DNA from: Bacillus siamensis KCTC 13613
GTDB lineage: Bacteria; Bacillota; Bacilli; Bacillales; Bacillaceae
Direction of reading: 5' to 3'
Assembly (NCBI RefSeq): GCF_000262045.1
Contig: NZ_AJVF01000021.1
Span: 1-64,000 of the forward strand
DNA length: 64,000 nt
The number at the start of each line of letters is the position of its first letter. Position 1 is the first letter of the stretch. Below the pieces are notes generated by a model, which did no database searches, had not been told where the DNA came from, and was given only the letters and a program-made list of their open reading frames with translations. Position numbers and translations under genes: made by a program. This document shows positions 37,089-51,119 of the stretch, piece by piece.

Positions 37089-38621
37089 ATGGAACAAACA
37101 GCCGCGAAGGACGCCTCGACGAAGTTTGTCGTCATCGGCCTTTTGCTGGGCATTTTAATGTCGGCTATGGACAATACAATCGTTGCCACCGCGATGGGAA
37201 ATATCGTGGCGGACCTCGGAAGTTTCGATAAGTTCGCATGGGTGACGGCATCATACATGGTAGCCGTAATGGCCGGTATGCCGATTTACGGCAAACTGTC
37301 CGATATGTACGGGCGGAAACGTTTCTTTTTATTCGGTCTCATTCTTTTCTTAATCGGATCGGCATTATGCGGAATCGCCCAAACAATGGACCAGCTCATT
37401 ATTTACCGCGTCATTCAGGGAATCGGCGGAGGCGCGCTGATGCCGATCGCTTTCACCATCATTTTTGATTTATTTCCGCCGGAAAAACGCGGAAAAATGT
37501 CGGGGATGTTCGGCGCCGTTTTCGGCCTGTCCAGCGTTCTCGGTCCGCTTTTAGGCGCGCTTATTACCGACTCCATCAGCTGGCACTGGGTATTTTACAT
37601 CAACGTGCCGATCGGCATTCTATCGTTATTTTTCATTCTTCGTTATTATAAAGAATCACTTGAGCACAAGAAACAGAAAATCGACTGGGCCGGCGCAATT
37701 ACGCTGGTGGTTTCCATTGTCGGTCTGATGTTCGCTCTTGAGCTCGGCGGAAAAACGTATGATTGGGACTCCGTCCAGATCATCGGTCTGTTCGCTGTGT
37801 TCGCCGTGTTCTTTATCGCCTTTTTCATTGTAGAAAGAAAAGCGGAAGAACCGATTATTTCTTTTTGGATGTTTAAAAACCGTTTATTTGCCACGGCACA
37901 GATTCTGGCGTTCCTTTACGGAGCCACATTTGTGATTTTAGCGGTATTTATCCCGATTTTCGTTCAAGCTGTATACGGCAGCACCGCGACAAGCGCGGGC
38001 TTTATTTTGACGCCGATGATGATCGGTTCTGTTATCGGAAGTATGATCGGCGGAATTTTCCAGACGAAAGTACGGTTCCGTAATTTAATGCTGATTTCCG
38101 TGGTCGCTTTCTTTATCGGAATGCTGCTGCTTTCCAATATGACTCCGGATACGGCGCGCACGATGCTGACGGTATTCATGCTGATCTCAGGGTTCGGCGT
38201 CGGCTTCAACTTCTCACTGCTGCCGGCCGCGTCCATGAACGATCTCGAGCCGCGCTACCGCGGGAGCGCCAACTCAACAAACTCGTTTTTGAGATCATTC
38301 GGCATGACGCTCGGTGTGACGATTTTCGGAACCATCCAGACGAATGTGTTTACCAACAAGCTGACCGATTCATTCAGCGGCATGAAAGGAGCGGGCGGCG
38401 CGATGCAGAACATCGGAAATCCTCAGGACATTTTCCAGGCCGGCACGCGCGCTCATATTCCGCCGCACATTCTGGATCAAATTATTGACGCAATGTCGCA
38501 GAGCATCACGTATGTATTCACGCTTGCTCTGGCGCCGATCGTCATCGCAGCCATCACCATTTTGTTTATGGGAAAAGCGAGAGTGAAAACCTCTCAGGAA
38601 ATGGCGAAAAAAGCGAATTAA
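37089..38621 (+). CDS. mdr: Multidrug efflux transporter Mdr (DHA2/EmrB type)
   Basis: A 510-residue, 14-segment MFS proton antiporter. In B. subtilis, Mdr gives resistance to fluoroquinolones and dyes. Motifs: D1 (ILMSAMDNTIVATAM) near residue 20, A (GKLSDMYGRKRFFLFG) near 65 and C (GAVFGLSSVLGPLLGA) near 145. ATG 37089 follows AGGAGG. It is transcribed away from the MarR regulator ycgE. Confidence 0.93.
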   Translation: MEQTAAKDASTKFVVIGLLLGILMSAMDNTIVATAMGNIVADLGSFDKFAWVTASYMVAVMAGMPIYGKLSDMYGRKRFFLFGLILFLIGSALCGIAQTMDQLIIYRVIQGIGGGALMPIAFTIIFDLFPPEKRGKMSGMFGAVFGLSSVLGPLLGALITDSISWHWVFYINVPIGILSLFFILRYYKESLEHKKQKIDWAGAITLVVSIVGLMFALELGGKTYDWDSVQIIGLFAVFAVFFIAFFIVERKAEEPIISFWMFKNRLFATAQILAFLYGATFVILAVFIPIFVQAVYGSTATSAGFILTPMMIGSVIGSMIGGIFQTKVRFRNLMLISVVAFFIGMLLLSNMTPDTARTMLTVFMLISGFGVGFNFSLLPAASMNDLEPRYRGSANSTNSFLRSFGMTLGVTIFGTIQTNVFTNKLTDSFSGMKGAGGAMQNIGNPQDIFQAGTRAHIPPHILDQIIDAMSQSITYVFTLALAPIVIAAITILFMGKARVKTSQEMAKKAN

Positions 38622-38622
38622 A

Positions 38623-38660
38623 AAAAGCAGTACATGGCATTTGCCATGTACTGCTTTTTT
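38623..38660. terminator. Bidirectional terminator mdr/ldh
   Basis: An 18-bp perfect stem (38623-38640 with 38643-38660) with A- and T-runs at the ends, between the convergent mdr and ldh stops. Confidence 0.88.
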
Positions 38661-38662
38661 GT

Positions 38663-39622
<960 letters not shown>

Positions 39623-39655
39623 TTATCCTCCAGTGTTTCGTGGTGTCTGTTTTTA

Positions 39656-39673
39656 TTGTGAAGTATTTCACAT
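39656..39673 (-). promoter_or_regulatory. Rex box 1 of ldh
   Basis: TTGTGAAGTATTTCACAT, close to the Rex consensus TTGTGAA-N4-TTCACAA. Rex leaves DNA when NADH rises, so ldh is induced when oxygen is short. Confidence 0.82.
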
Positions 39674-39678
39674 TTATA

Positions 39679-39696
39679 TTGTGCACTATTTCACAA
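39679..39696 (-). promoter_or_regulatory. Rex box 2 of ldh
   Basis: TTGTGCACTATTTCACAA, 23 bp from box 1, so both sites face the same side of the helix. Outer arms match the Rex consensus. Confidence 0.75.
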
Positions 39697-39741
39697 ACTT
39701 TTGCAAGAGAAAAGTTTTGTCTTGAAAACCCCCCAGATTTT

Positions 39742-39781
39742 TGACAGAATCCTAAAACGGTTGGGTTTTAGGATTCTGTCA
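39742..39781. terminator. Long hairpin between amyE and ldh
   Basis: A 17-bp perfect stem (39742-39758 with 39765-39781, loop GGTTGG). No clean T-run follows on either side (minus strand AAAAATC, plus strand TCTTTTC). It lies about 75 bp past the amyE stop and 45 bp upstream of the Rex boxes, and is probably the amyE transcript end. Confidence 0.6.
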
Positions 39782-39855
39782 TCTTTTCAGCTTGATTAAA
39801 TCATTGAAGGCGGCGCTTAGTCAGGCATTCTGAGAAATCCTGATTTCTCTATTCA

Positions 39856-41847
<1,992 letters not shown>

Positions 41848-41943
41848 TTATTTGATTTTTTGAAGACTGACTGCGGAGTCAAAAATTCCTCTTACCCTTT
41901 CTTCAGCTTCCTCCTTTCGAATGTTGTGAAGACTGGAGAATTT

Positions 41944-41957
41944 TGTTAACGCTTTCA
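41944..41957 (-). promoter_or_regulatory. cre site (amyO) of amyE
   Basis: Read on the minus strand as TGAAAGCGTTAACA, matching the CcpA cre consensus TGWAARCGYTWNCW. It lies 109 bp upstream of the amyE start and explains glucose repression. Confidence 0.85.
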
Positions 41958-42050
41958 TTTCAACTTATCACACACTCTCTATCAAAGCAACGTGTCAGAG
42001 TGAAATCAAATCTATATTCCTATCAGATCAACAAAAAAAGAAACCACCTA

Positions 42051-42539
42051 TCAAGATGATTTCTTTTTCACTTCTTTTATCGCTCTTCTGTAAGACAGCT
42101 TCACAATGACATACCGAAGCAAAAACAAAACGCCTCCGCAGACGATAAAAAGAAAGATCATTTTCAGCCAAGCAAAGAATGTATGGGGCAGCCCCCTGTC
42201 GTACATCGTAAGCGCAGCTGCCGCAAAAGCAACCGCAATTGAATCGATCCGCTGCTGCTTCACTCGTTTTCGCAGTTCTTCCTTGGTGTCTATTCTCGGC
42301 ATGAGCATTCCCGCCGCTCCTGCTCTGATACAATAATAAACAATTATAATGAAGAAAACCGCCAAGCTTCCGGCCCATTCCCTAAACGGACAGTTCAGGA
42401 CAAGCCCGCGAACGATGATATCAAGCAAAGACAGTGTCCCCACAAGCATTCCGACTTCTGACCAAATCATTCGTTCTTTCTCTTTCACACTCTCACTCTT
42501 TCCATTCACGTTTGAAAGTCGGTTCCGATGCTGATTCAT
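42051..42539 (-). CDS. ycgB: Small integral membrane protein (YcgB position)
   Basis: A 162-residue protein of unknown function with about four membrane segments (around 30-50, 58-80, 105-120 and 127-147) and charged ends; it resembles DUF6773-type proteins. ATG 42539 follows GGGAGGAAGTC. The frame extends 189 bases upstream into ycgA without a site. The symbol rests on its position between ycgA and amyE. Confidence 0.72.
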   Translation of the reverse strand: MNQHRNRLSNVNGKSESVKEKERMIWSEVGMLVGTLSLLDIIVRGLVLNCPFREWAGSLAVFFIIIVYYCIRAGAAGMLMPRIDTKEELRKRVKQQRIDSIAVAFAAAALTMYDRGLPHTFFAWLKMIFLFIVCGGVLFLLRYVIVKLSYRRAIKEVKKKSS

Positions 42540-42631
42540 GACTTCCTCCCGTACTTTTAAGAATGGCTTACAACTCCCATTATATCTTGCCGATTCATAA
42601 TGATAAACCGAAATATCATTGACAAAAACGT

Positions 42632-44065
42632 TTAATAAGGACCCCATTTGATCAAAACGCCTATGCAGATAAACACCAGGCCGATCACAAACCAGATCAG
42701 CGCCAGCGGAACCATAAAGCGAAGCCACTTTACGTACGGAATACCGCTTGCGGCCAGTACGGCCATCAATACGCCCGATGTCGGATTGACACAGTTTACA
42801 ACGCCTTCTCCGAGCATGACCGCTTCAACCGCCACCTGTCTCGTGATGCCCATCAGATCGGCAAGCGGAGCCAAAATCGGTATAAATACAACCGCCTCCC
42901 CCGATCCTGATGAAATCAGAAAATGAAGCAGAGCACTGGAAATATACATTCCGATTGCGCCTGCCATCGGGCTGAAACCGTGGAGCAGTGACGCAAGTCC
43001 ATTGACTACCGTATCAAGCAGCTTTCCGTGTTCAAGGATAACGGAAATGCTTCTCGCCATTCCGACGATCAGCGCGCCGTAAACGAGACCCTGGCAGCCT
43101 GTGATAAACGTTTTTGCGATATCATTTGCCGCCATCCCCGCAATCAGTCCGGAGACGATCGAGATGAAAATGAACACGGCGGCCATTTCTGAATCAGACC
43201 AGCCAAGGGTTAGCGCACCGTACAAAAAGCCGGCAAGCGACAAAGCCGCAACAGCCAGAATCAGCTTATGGCGGACAGTAAACGGGACATGCTTGTCCTC
43301 CTGATCAGAAACCTGCCGGATTGAGCCTGCCGCCGGAAACCAATCGTTCCCCAGCAGACTGGCGTCCTTTGCTTTTCTGAGTCTTCTCGTATACCGATAA
43401 ATATATAAAATAGATGATAGCAGAAAACAAATGTAGACGGCAATCCTCAGGCCGATGCCGGAAAACATCGGCAGCTCCGCGATGCTTTGTGATAACCCGA
43501 GCGGTGAAGGTGATAGAATCGTCGCGTTAAACCCCGCATAACAGCCGATATAAATGACGGCTGCTCCGGCCACGGCATCCCATTTCAGCGAACGGGCGAC
43601 GATCAGGCCGATCGGAATAAAACCGATCACGGAATTGACGACGATGCCGGTTGTGCCGAGAATCGAAAATAGAGATCCGACAATCGCAATAAACAGCAGC
43701 TGTTTTGTGCGGAACGTACTGATCACGTTATTAATCAATCCATTGATGGCGCCCGTTTTCTCTAAAATCGCAATGGTGCCGCCCGTAAACAGGATCAGAA
43801 AGATAATCGGTGCGGAACTTGTCATCCCTTCCTGAATCGCGGTAAAAAAGGCGATCGGGCTGACAGGGGACTGATCCAGAGAATGATAACTTCCAGGGAC
43901 GGCAGACGTCACACTGCCCTTTGTCACCCTGTCGAATTCTCCAGCGGGAACGATGTACGACGCTATCGCGCAAAGTAAAGCGACAATGAACAGCAGCACA
44001 TAAGCATCGGGCATGACAAACATTTTTTTCTTTTTCAATACAGGTTCGGTCTTCGGCACAGCCAT
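42632..44065 (-). CDS. ycgA: YfcC-family membrane transporter
   Basis: A 477-residue, about 12-segment protein of the YfcC/ArcD-like family (basic amino acid or C4-dicarboxylate carriers). Typical features: [15 protein letters not shown] near residue 42, the loop [15 protein letters not shown] near 138, and the C-terminal [18 protein letters not shown]. It is divergent from the amidohydrolase amhX (132 bp apart), so it may import the amide or peptide that AmhX hydrolyses. ATG 44065 follows GGGATGGTG. The symbol is from synteny. Confidence 0.78.
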   Translation of the reverse strand: MAVPKTEPVLKKKKMFVMPDAYVLLFIVALLCAIASYIVPAGEFDRVTKGSVTSAVPGSYHSLDQSPVSPIAFFTAIQEGMTSSAPIIFLILFTGGTIAILEKTGAINGLINNVISTFRTKQLLFIAIVGSLFSILGTTGIVVNSVIGFIPIGLIVARSLKWDAVAGAAVIYIGCYAGFNATILSPSPLGLSQSIAELPMFSGIGLRIAVYICFLLSSILYIYRYTRRLRKAKDASLLGNDWFPAAGSIRQVSDQEDKHVPFTVRHKLILAVAALSLAGFLYGALTLGWSDSEMAAVFIFISIVSGLIAGMAANDIAKTFITGCQGLVYGALIVGMARSISVILEHGKLLDTVVNGLASLLHGFSPMAGAIGMYISSALLHFLISSGSGEAVVFIPILAPLADLMGITRQVAVEAVMLGEGVVNCVNPTSGVLMAVLAASGIPYVKWLRFMVPLALIWFVIGLVFICIGVLIKWGPY

Positions 44066-44197
44066 AACATCACCATCCCGCTTTAAATTTATAAACTATT
44101 CAGAAAATACAGATATGTGCTATATTATATACAGACCGATTGCCTGTTTTCAATATCAAAATAAAAAACAGACAGCTTTTGAAGGAGGACTTACGGC

Positions 44198-45319
44198 ATG
44201 AACAGACTCACAGAGCATGACAAACAAGTCATTATGGATATTTTTAACCACCTGCACGCCCATCCCGAAGTAAGCTGGAAAGAATATCAAACGACTGAAT
44301 ATCTGGCTGAAAAACTGAAAGCGTCCGGCTGCCGGACCCGCACGTTTGATGATTGTACCGGAGTTGTCGGCGAAATCGGAGAAGGCTCCCCCGTTGTGGC
44401 TGTCCGGGCGGATATTGACGCGCTGTGGCAGGAAGTGGACGGTGTTTTTCAGGCGAACCATTCATGCGGACATGATTCACATATGACGATGGCGCTCGGC
44501 ACGATGATGCTTTTAAAGAGTCAGCCGAAGCTTCCGAAGGGAACCATCCGCTTTATTTTTCAGCCGGCAGAAGAAAAAGGCGGCGGGGCGCTGAAAATGA
44601 TTGAAAAAGGCGTGCTTGATGATGTTGACTACTTATACGGTGTGCACGTACGCCCCGTACAGGAAACGGCAAACGGCCGATGCGCCCCCTCCATTCTGCA
44701 TGGCTCAAGCCAGCATATTGAAGGCCTGATTATCGGAGAAGAAGCCCACGGCGCGAGACCGCATCTCGGGCTTAACAGTATTGAAATCGCCGCCCTTCTC
44801 GTGCAGAAACTCAGCTTCATTCATCTCGATCCCGGCATTCCGCATTCGGTGAAGATGACAAAGCTTCAGGCAGGCGGAGAGAGTTCCAATGTCATCCCGG
44901 GAAAAGCCTCCTTCAGCCTTGATCTCCGCGCGCAAACCAATGCCGCCATGGAGAAATTAACCGCCGAAACCGAAAGAGCCTGCGAGGCGGCGGCTGCCGC
45001 ATTCGGCGCAAAAATCGAACTGCAAAAAGAACACAGCCTCCCGGCAGCCGAGCGAAACAAAGAAGCGGAAGCCATCATGGCGTCTGCGATAAGCGGCATT
45101 CTCGGAGAAGAACATGTGGATGAGCCTCTCGTGACAACCGGAGGAGAGGATTTTCATTTCTACGGACTGAAGGTGCCGAACTTGAAAACGACGATGCTCG
45201 GCCTTGGGTGCGGGCTTCAGCCGGGGCTTCACCATCCTCATATGACATTTGACCGAAGCGCCATCTTTACAGGTGTTGAGATATTAACAGCCGCCGTCCT
45301 CGCATCGTTTGAAGCATAA
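44198..45319 (+). CDS. amhX: M20-family amidohydrolase AmhX
   Basis: A 373-residue zinc amidohydrolase/aminoacylase of the M20D type, related to IAA-amino acid and N-acetyl-diaminopimelate hydrolases. Metal ligands: HSCGHDSHM near residue 88 (Cys/His), PAEEKGGGA near 126 (Glu-Glu), GVHVRP near 148 (His) and HHPHMTFD near the C terminus. The dimerisation domain lies about 175-285. ATG 44198 follows GAAGGAGG. The natural substrate is unknown. Confidence 0.9.
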   Translation: MNRLTEHDKQVIMDIFNHLHAHPEVSWKEYQTTEYLAEKLKASGCRTRTFDDCTGVVGEIGEGSPVVAVRADIDALWQEVDGVFQANHSCGHDSHMTMALGTMMLLKSQPKLPKGTIRFIFQPAEEKGGGALKMIEKGVLDDVDYLYGVHVRPVQETANGRCAPSILHGSSQHIEGLIIGEEAHGARPHLGLNSIEIAALLVQKLSFIHLDPGIPHSVKMTKLQAGGESSNVIPGKASFSLDLRAQTNAAMEKLTAETERACEAAAAAFGAKIELQKEHSLPAAERNKEAEAIMASAISGILGEEHVDEPLVTTGGEDFHFYGLKVPNLKTTMLGLGCGLQPGLHHPHMTFDRSAIFTGVEILTAAVLASFEA

Positions 45320-45320
45320 A

Positions 45321-45348
45321 AAAAGCAGCCCGTTACAGGGCTGCTTTT
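45321..45348. terminator. Terminator between amhX and opuAC
   Basis: An 11-bp perfect stem (45321-45331 with 45338-45348) with A- and T-runs, between convergent stops. Confidence 0.85.
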
Positions 45349-45353
45349 CTTCG

Positions 45354-47083
<1,730 letters not shown>

Positions 47084-48340
47084 TTACTTCACCCCCTGAA
47101 CAGAAGAATCCTGAGCTTGTTCAGCAGAATCTTCAACATTTATATAATCGTTATTACCTGAAAGCGCGCCGATTAATGCACCTTTTACGACAATGCCTTT
47201 CATGCGGTCCTTATCGTCCGTGACGGCGATCGGAATATTCGCATCAGACACGACATCGAAAATTTCCGTCAAGTAGGTGCTTTCGTGCACAGTCGTAAAT
47301 TCAGTATTTAAAATATCCTGAAGCGATAAGTCGGATTCCACCGCTTTTTTCGCATCCGCCGCATGAATGACGCCGAGAAGCTGTTTCTGTTTATCAACGG
47401 CGTAAATAGAAGAAATACCCAAGTTCTTCATCAGCTGCAGCGCTACACGAGGCCCTTTGTCAATCCGCACAGTTTCAGCGCGCTTCATGATATGGCCCGC
47501 TGTCAGAACTTTTGATAAATCTACATCTTCAACGAATTTTTCAACGTATTCATTGGACGGGCTCATCAGAATTTCTTCAGGTGTCCCGATCTGAACGATA
47601 TTTCCGTCTTTCATCAGCACGATTCTGTCGCCGATGCGCAATGCTTCATCAAGGTCATGCGTGATGAAGATGATCGTTTTGCCGACAGAGTCATGAAGGT
47701 CTAAAAGCTCATCCTGCATATCTTTACGGATCAGCGGATCAAGCGCACTGAAAGCTTCATCCATCAGAAGAATGTCAGGATCATTCGTTAATGCGCGGGC
47801 AAGGCCGACACGCTGCTGCATTCCTCCGCTGAGCTGATCGGGGAATTGGTGTTCAAAGCCTTCAAGACCGACAAGCTTAAGCGAATCAAGCGCTTTTTGC
47901 TCACGCTCTTTTTTGTCAACGCCTTGAAGCTCCAAACCGTATTCCGTATTTTCAAGAATCGTTCTGTGCGGAAACAGCGCAAATTTTTGAAAGACCATGC
48001 TGATTTTTTTCCGGCGCACTTCCCGGAGCTGGTCTTTTGACATATTTGTTATCATGTCACCATCAATATAGATATTCCCGGCAGTCGGTTCAATAAGCCG
48101 GTTTAACAGCCGAACTAAAGTTGATTTACCGCTCCCCGATAGACCCATGATGACAAATATCTCCCCATCATAAACATCAAAGTTTGCTTGATTGACACCA
48201 ACGGTTGATCCGGTAGCTTTCAGGATCTCTTTTTTGTTTTTTCCGCTGGACAGCATCTGAATGGCTTTTTTTGTCTGTTTTCCGAAAACTTTAGATACAT
48301 TTTCGACTTTTATCTTAATTGGTTTCTCATCTACACTCAT
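47084..48340 (-). CDS. opuAA: Glycine betaine ABC transporter ATPase OpuAA
   Basis: The 418-residue ATPase of OpuA. Walker A GLSGSGKST near residue 62, signature LSGGMQQRVGLARAL near 165, Walker B ILLMDEAFSALDP near 184, switch His in FITHDLDEA near 219. Two CBS domains (about 285-400), which sense osmotic state in relatives. ATG 48340 follows GGAGGG. The open frame extends 60 bases further upstream but without a site. OpuA is induced by high osmolarity. Confidence 0.95.
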   Translation of the reverse strand: MSVDEKPIKIKVENVSKVFGKQTKKAIQMLSSGKNKKEILKATGSTVGVNQANFDVYDGEIFVIMGLSGSGKSTLVRLLNRLIEPTAGNIYIDGDMITNMSKDQLREVRRKKISMVFQKFALFPHRTILENTEYGLELQGVDKKEREQKALDSLKLVGLEGFEHQFPDQLSGGMQQRVGLARALTNDPDILLMDEAFSALDPLIRKDMQDELLDLHDSVGKTIIFITHDLDEALRIGDRIVLMKDGNIVQIGTPEEILMSPSNEYVEKFVEDVDLSKVLTAGHIMKRAETVRIDKGPRVALQLMKNLGISSIYAVDKQKQLLGVIHAADAKKAVESDLSLQDILNTEFTTVHESTYLTEIFDVVSDANIPIAVTDDKDRMKGIVVKGALIGALSGNNDYINVEDSAEQAQDSSVQGVK

Positions 48341-48679
48341 ATTTTCCCTCCATAATAAGCAATCCTTAATACCGTAACACGTTTGTAATAAGTCAAACAA
48401 ACATCATAATCCCTGTTATTTTGTATCATTACTTTAAAAACATCCATGTGTCTGATTTTCCTCTGGTATGCTTCTAAATACTCTCTAATCCTCCTTAATG
48501 AGGATAAATTACAAAGGAAACCGGGCTTTTATCAGGCTTGAGAACGTTTCCATCGAATCTGCTGCAAACTGATTTCCTATCCTTTTTTTACAATTACAAG
48601 AATTTCTTTGAGACATTGTCCTAGTTAAAGGAGTTTCCTCCTCCCAAAAATAAGGAATATCAAGGTAAAATATAGGTCT
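48341..48679. other. Intergenic region between opuAA and niaP
   Basis: It contains the opuA control region: on the minus strand a TTGACT -35 near 48391-48396, but no clean -10 at 17 bp. A short open frame on the minus strand (48509-48769) has no ribosome binding site and no resemblance. 168 has yceJ and yceK here; no recognisable trace of either was found. Confidence 0.5.
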
Positions 48680-48708
48680 CCAAAAAAAAAGCACCCCAAA
48701 AGGGTGCT
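48680..48708 (-). terminator. niaP terminator
   Basis: Minus-strand stem AGCACCC with GGGTGCT, overlapping the niaP stop codon and followed by about nine T. Confidence 0.8.
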
Positions 48709-49910
48709 CATTGTGCAAGCTCTGTCTGTTTCGTTTCTTTACCGAGAATGAGAATGGTGATGACGGCAATCAGAATGGCCGCACAAAAGATGGCAAAAAT
48801 AGCTGTAAACGAAACGTTCCGGGCTGCAAGAGATCCGACGAGAAGCGGGCCGAAAATACCGCCGATTCTGCCGACGGCCGCCGTTGTCCCGGAGCCGGTC
48901 GCACGGATCGCCGCAGGATACTGCTCCGGTGTATAGGCATAAAGCACGCCCCACGCGCCGAGATTGAAGAAGGACAGCAGCATGCCGGCCGCCAATAACA
49001 TACCCAATGAATCTGCGGCACCGAAGAAATAAGCGCTGCCCGCCGTTCCGAGCAAATAGATGACTAAGATGGTCTTCCGCCCCGCTTTTTCGATCAGCCA
49101 TGCAGCGGAAAAATAGCCCGGAAGCTGAGCAAGTGTCATCAGCAGCACGTATTCAAAGCTCTCAATCATGCTGAAGCCTTTCATCAGCATCACGCTCGGC
49201 AGCCACAAAAACATGCCGTAATAGGAAAAGACGACGCAGAACCAAACGACAGACAGCAGCACCGTCGGCCGAATATACGGTTTCACCCAGACACTTACCG
49301 CCTGGCCGCGTATACTTTTTTTCTGCGATAAAGCCTGATGCGCGGGTGATTCCGGAAGGCCTCTCCGCAAATACAGCGCATAAAACGCCGCCAGCGCCGT
49401 TAAGAGCAGCGCGGCCTGCCACCCGAATGCCGGTATGACAAAGTAAGAAATAACCGCCGCAAGAAGCCAGCCCGCCGCCCAAAAGCTCTCAAGCAGCACG
49501 ATGATCCTCCCCCGCTTTTCAGGGGCGGACGCTTCTGATACGAGCGTCGAGGCGACAGGCAGCTCCCCGCCAAGCCCCATTCCGATCAGAAAACGCAATA
49601 TGAGAAAAACGGTCAATCCCGTTGCGAAAGCGGATATGCCGCTTCCGACAGAAAAGAGCAACAGCGTGATCATAAACACTTTTTTCCGGCCGATCCTGTC
49701 AGCCAGCATTCCGAATACAAAGGCGCCCGCTGCCATACCGATGGAATTGACGCTTCCGATCCATTTCATTTGATCAGGCGTTAAATTCCAATCAGCGTGA
49801 AGCGCGGCGATAATAAACGATAAAATTCCGACATCCATTGCATCAAACAGCCAGCCCATTCCGGCGATGGCCAGAAGTTTGCGCGGAGTAACGGCAGGTT
49901 GTTTGTTCAT
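48708..49910 (-). CDS. niaP: Niacin permease NiaP
   Basis: A 400-residue, 12-segment MFS carrier that imports nicotinate and nicotinamide for NAD salvage. Motif A GMLADRIGRKKVFM near residue 65; AWGVLYAYTPEQYPAAIRATG near 322 is the sugar-porter-like signature seen in NiaP. ATG 49910 follows GAGGTG at six bases; GTG 49919 lies within the site. A NiaR-like dyad upstream supports the function. Confidence 0.92.
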   Translation of the reverse strand: MNKQPAVTPRKLLAIAGMGWLFDAMDVGILSFIIAALHADWNLTPDQMKWIGSVNSIGMAAGAFVFGMLADRIGRKKVFMITLLLFSVGSGISAFATGLTVFLILRFLIGMGLGGELPVASTLVSEASAPEKRGRIIVLLESFWAAGWLLAAVISYFVIPAFGWQAALLLTALAAFYALYLRRGLPESPAHQALSQKKSIRGQAVSVWVKPYIRPTVLLSVVWFCVVFSYYGMFLWLPSVMLMKGFSMIESFEYVLLMTLAQLPGYFSAAWLIEKAGRKTILVIYLLGTAGSAYFFGAADSLGMLLAAGMLLSFFNLGAWGVLYAYTPEQYPAAIRATGSGTTAAVGRIGGIFGPLLVGSLAARNVSFTAIFAIFCAAILIAVITILILGKETKQTELAQ

Positions 49911-49947
49911 AAGCAGCACCTCAAATCGAAAATGATTACCGTATAAG

Positions 49948-49961
49948 TTTACATCTGTCTT
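49948..49961 (-). promoter_or_regulatory. Candidate NiaR box of niaP
   Basis: The plus strand reads TTTACATCTGTCTT, giving AAGACAGATGTAAA on the minus strand. This resembles the NiaR pattern with ACA and TGT half-sites around two bases (GACA-NN-TGT). It lies 38 bp upstream of niaP. niaP is a NiaR target in B. subtilis. Confidence 0.5.
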
Positions 49962-49987
49962 TACACATTGTCATTATCTTTTTCACA

Positions 49988-50017
49988 AAAAAATCCCGCT
50001 TGCCGTAAGCAAGCGGG
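49988..50017 (-). terminator. yceCDEFGH operon terminator
   Basis: A 9-bp perfect GC-rich stem (49995-50003 with 50009-50017), then TTTTTTT on the minus strand, just after the yceH stop. Confidence 0.85.
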
Positions 50018-50024
50018 GTGCGTG

Positions 50025-51113
50025 TTAATTCTTTAAGACTGCGTTTTTAATATTATCCTGGAGCTGTTGAATCCGTTTCGCTCCGTCTTCTCTGATACGT
50101 CTGTTCTCTTCCTCGATCTGTTTTGTTTCCTGCATACCGCTGACAATCGTATTCCAAGACGTTTCGATCGTCTCAATGTCAATGCTCGGACGGCCTGCCA
50201 TACGGGCGATCTCCACGCTTTGGTTTGAAATATTTTCAGCGTTGCGCTTCAGCATTTCATTCGTGCGGCGGTCCAGTTCGCTCATTGAATCAGCCACAAG
50301 CTTTTGGCGTTTGACGGTGACAGCCTGAATGATGCCGTTTTTGAAAATCGGAATCGTAATGACGAATGCGGAATTGATTTTCCCGATGAGCTTCGTATTC
50401 CCGCGCTGAAGGAGGCGGATCTGCGGTGCCGTTTGCAGCGCCACCATCCGCGCCATATCTAAATCATACACACGTTCCTCAAGCGCTTGAAGCCCGTCGC
50501 GCAGCGTATCGAGCTGCATTTGCGCAAGCTGGTTCCCGCCGGCCGCTTTTTCTTCATAAGAAGGAATGAGCGCCTGCATTTCCTCAAGCTTCATCTGCCC
50601 GGCAACGACATATTTTTCAAGCTCCATGTAGTAGTTAATGTTGTTTTCGTACATCTCTTCAAGTGTATGGTTCGTCTTTGCCATTTCATCTTTGTATTTC
50701 GAAATTTCAACATGGATTTTTTCAATTTCTCCGCCCAGGGTGCGGTACTTCTGAAAGATCTTTTCAATCATGCTGTTGCCGCGTTTGAACATTTTAGCGA
50801 GAAAACCTTTTGGTTCATCGAAATCATTTTTGTCGAAACGGTCCATGATTTTTCCGAGCTGCGTCAGCATTGTGCCTGAATCTGTGACACTTGTTGTTTT
50901 CATCATATTTAAGATGCGGTCGGAAAACTTCGAGATCTCAACTGCCGGTTCTTTTCCGTACTCCAGCAGTTCCATTTGGTTTTTCACGTCAATCTGCTGC
51001 GCAATGCGCTGCACCTCAGGGTCTTGGCGCAGCTGCAACCTGATGTCATCTGCTTTTTGTTCAGAAATCTCTTCATTTTTATCAAGAACAAGCGGATTTT
51101 GATTTTCTGTCAT
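50025..51113 (-). CDS. yceH: TelA-family toxic-anion resistance protein
   Basis: A 362-residue soluble, largely helical protein of the TelA/KlaA family, linked to resistance to tellurite and cell-wall stress. Long heptad-rich stretches (about 100-240 and 290-360) suggest coiled coils. It contains the conserved LLQRGNTKLIGKINSAFVITIP near residue 230. Last gene of the yce stress operon, 6 bp after yceG. Its biochemical role is unknown. Confidence 0.9.
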   Translation of the reverse strand: MTENQNPLVLDKNEEISEQKADDIRLQLRQDPEVQRIAQQIDVKNQMELLEYGKEPAVEISKFSDRILNMMKTTSVTDSGTMLTQLGKIMDRFDKNDFDEPKGFLAKMFKRGNSMIEKIFQKYRTLGGEIEKIHVEISKYKDEMAKTNHTLEEMYENNINYYMELEKYVVAGQMKLEEMQALIPSYEEKAAGGNQLAQMQLDTLRDGLQALEERVYDLDMARMVALQTAPQIRLLQRGNTKLIGKINSAFVITIPIFKNGIIQAVTVKRQKLVADSMSELDRRTNEMLKRNAENISNQSVEIARMAGRPSIDIETIETSWNTIVSGMQETKQIEEENRRIREDGAKRIQQLQDNIKNAVLKN

Positions 51114-51119
51114 GTTTAT

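Noticed and set aside
42028-42378. 116-codon minus-strand frame overlapping ycgB
   Set aside because: An alternative frame of the better supported 162-residue membrane protein, without its own ribosome binding site.
48509-48769. 86-codon minus-strand frame between niaP and opuAA, checked as a possible yceJ or yceK remnant
   Set aside because: It starts inside niaP, contains the niaP terminator and shows no similarity to an MFS or ArsR protein.
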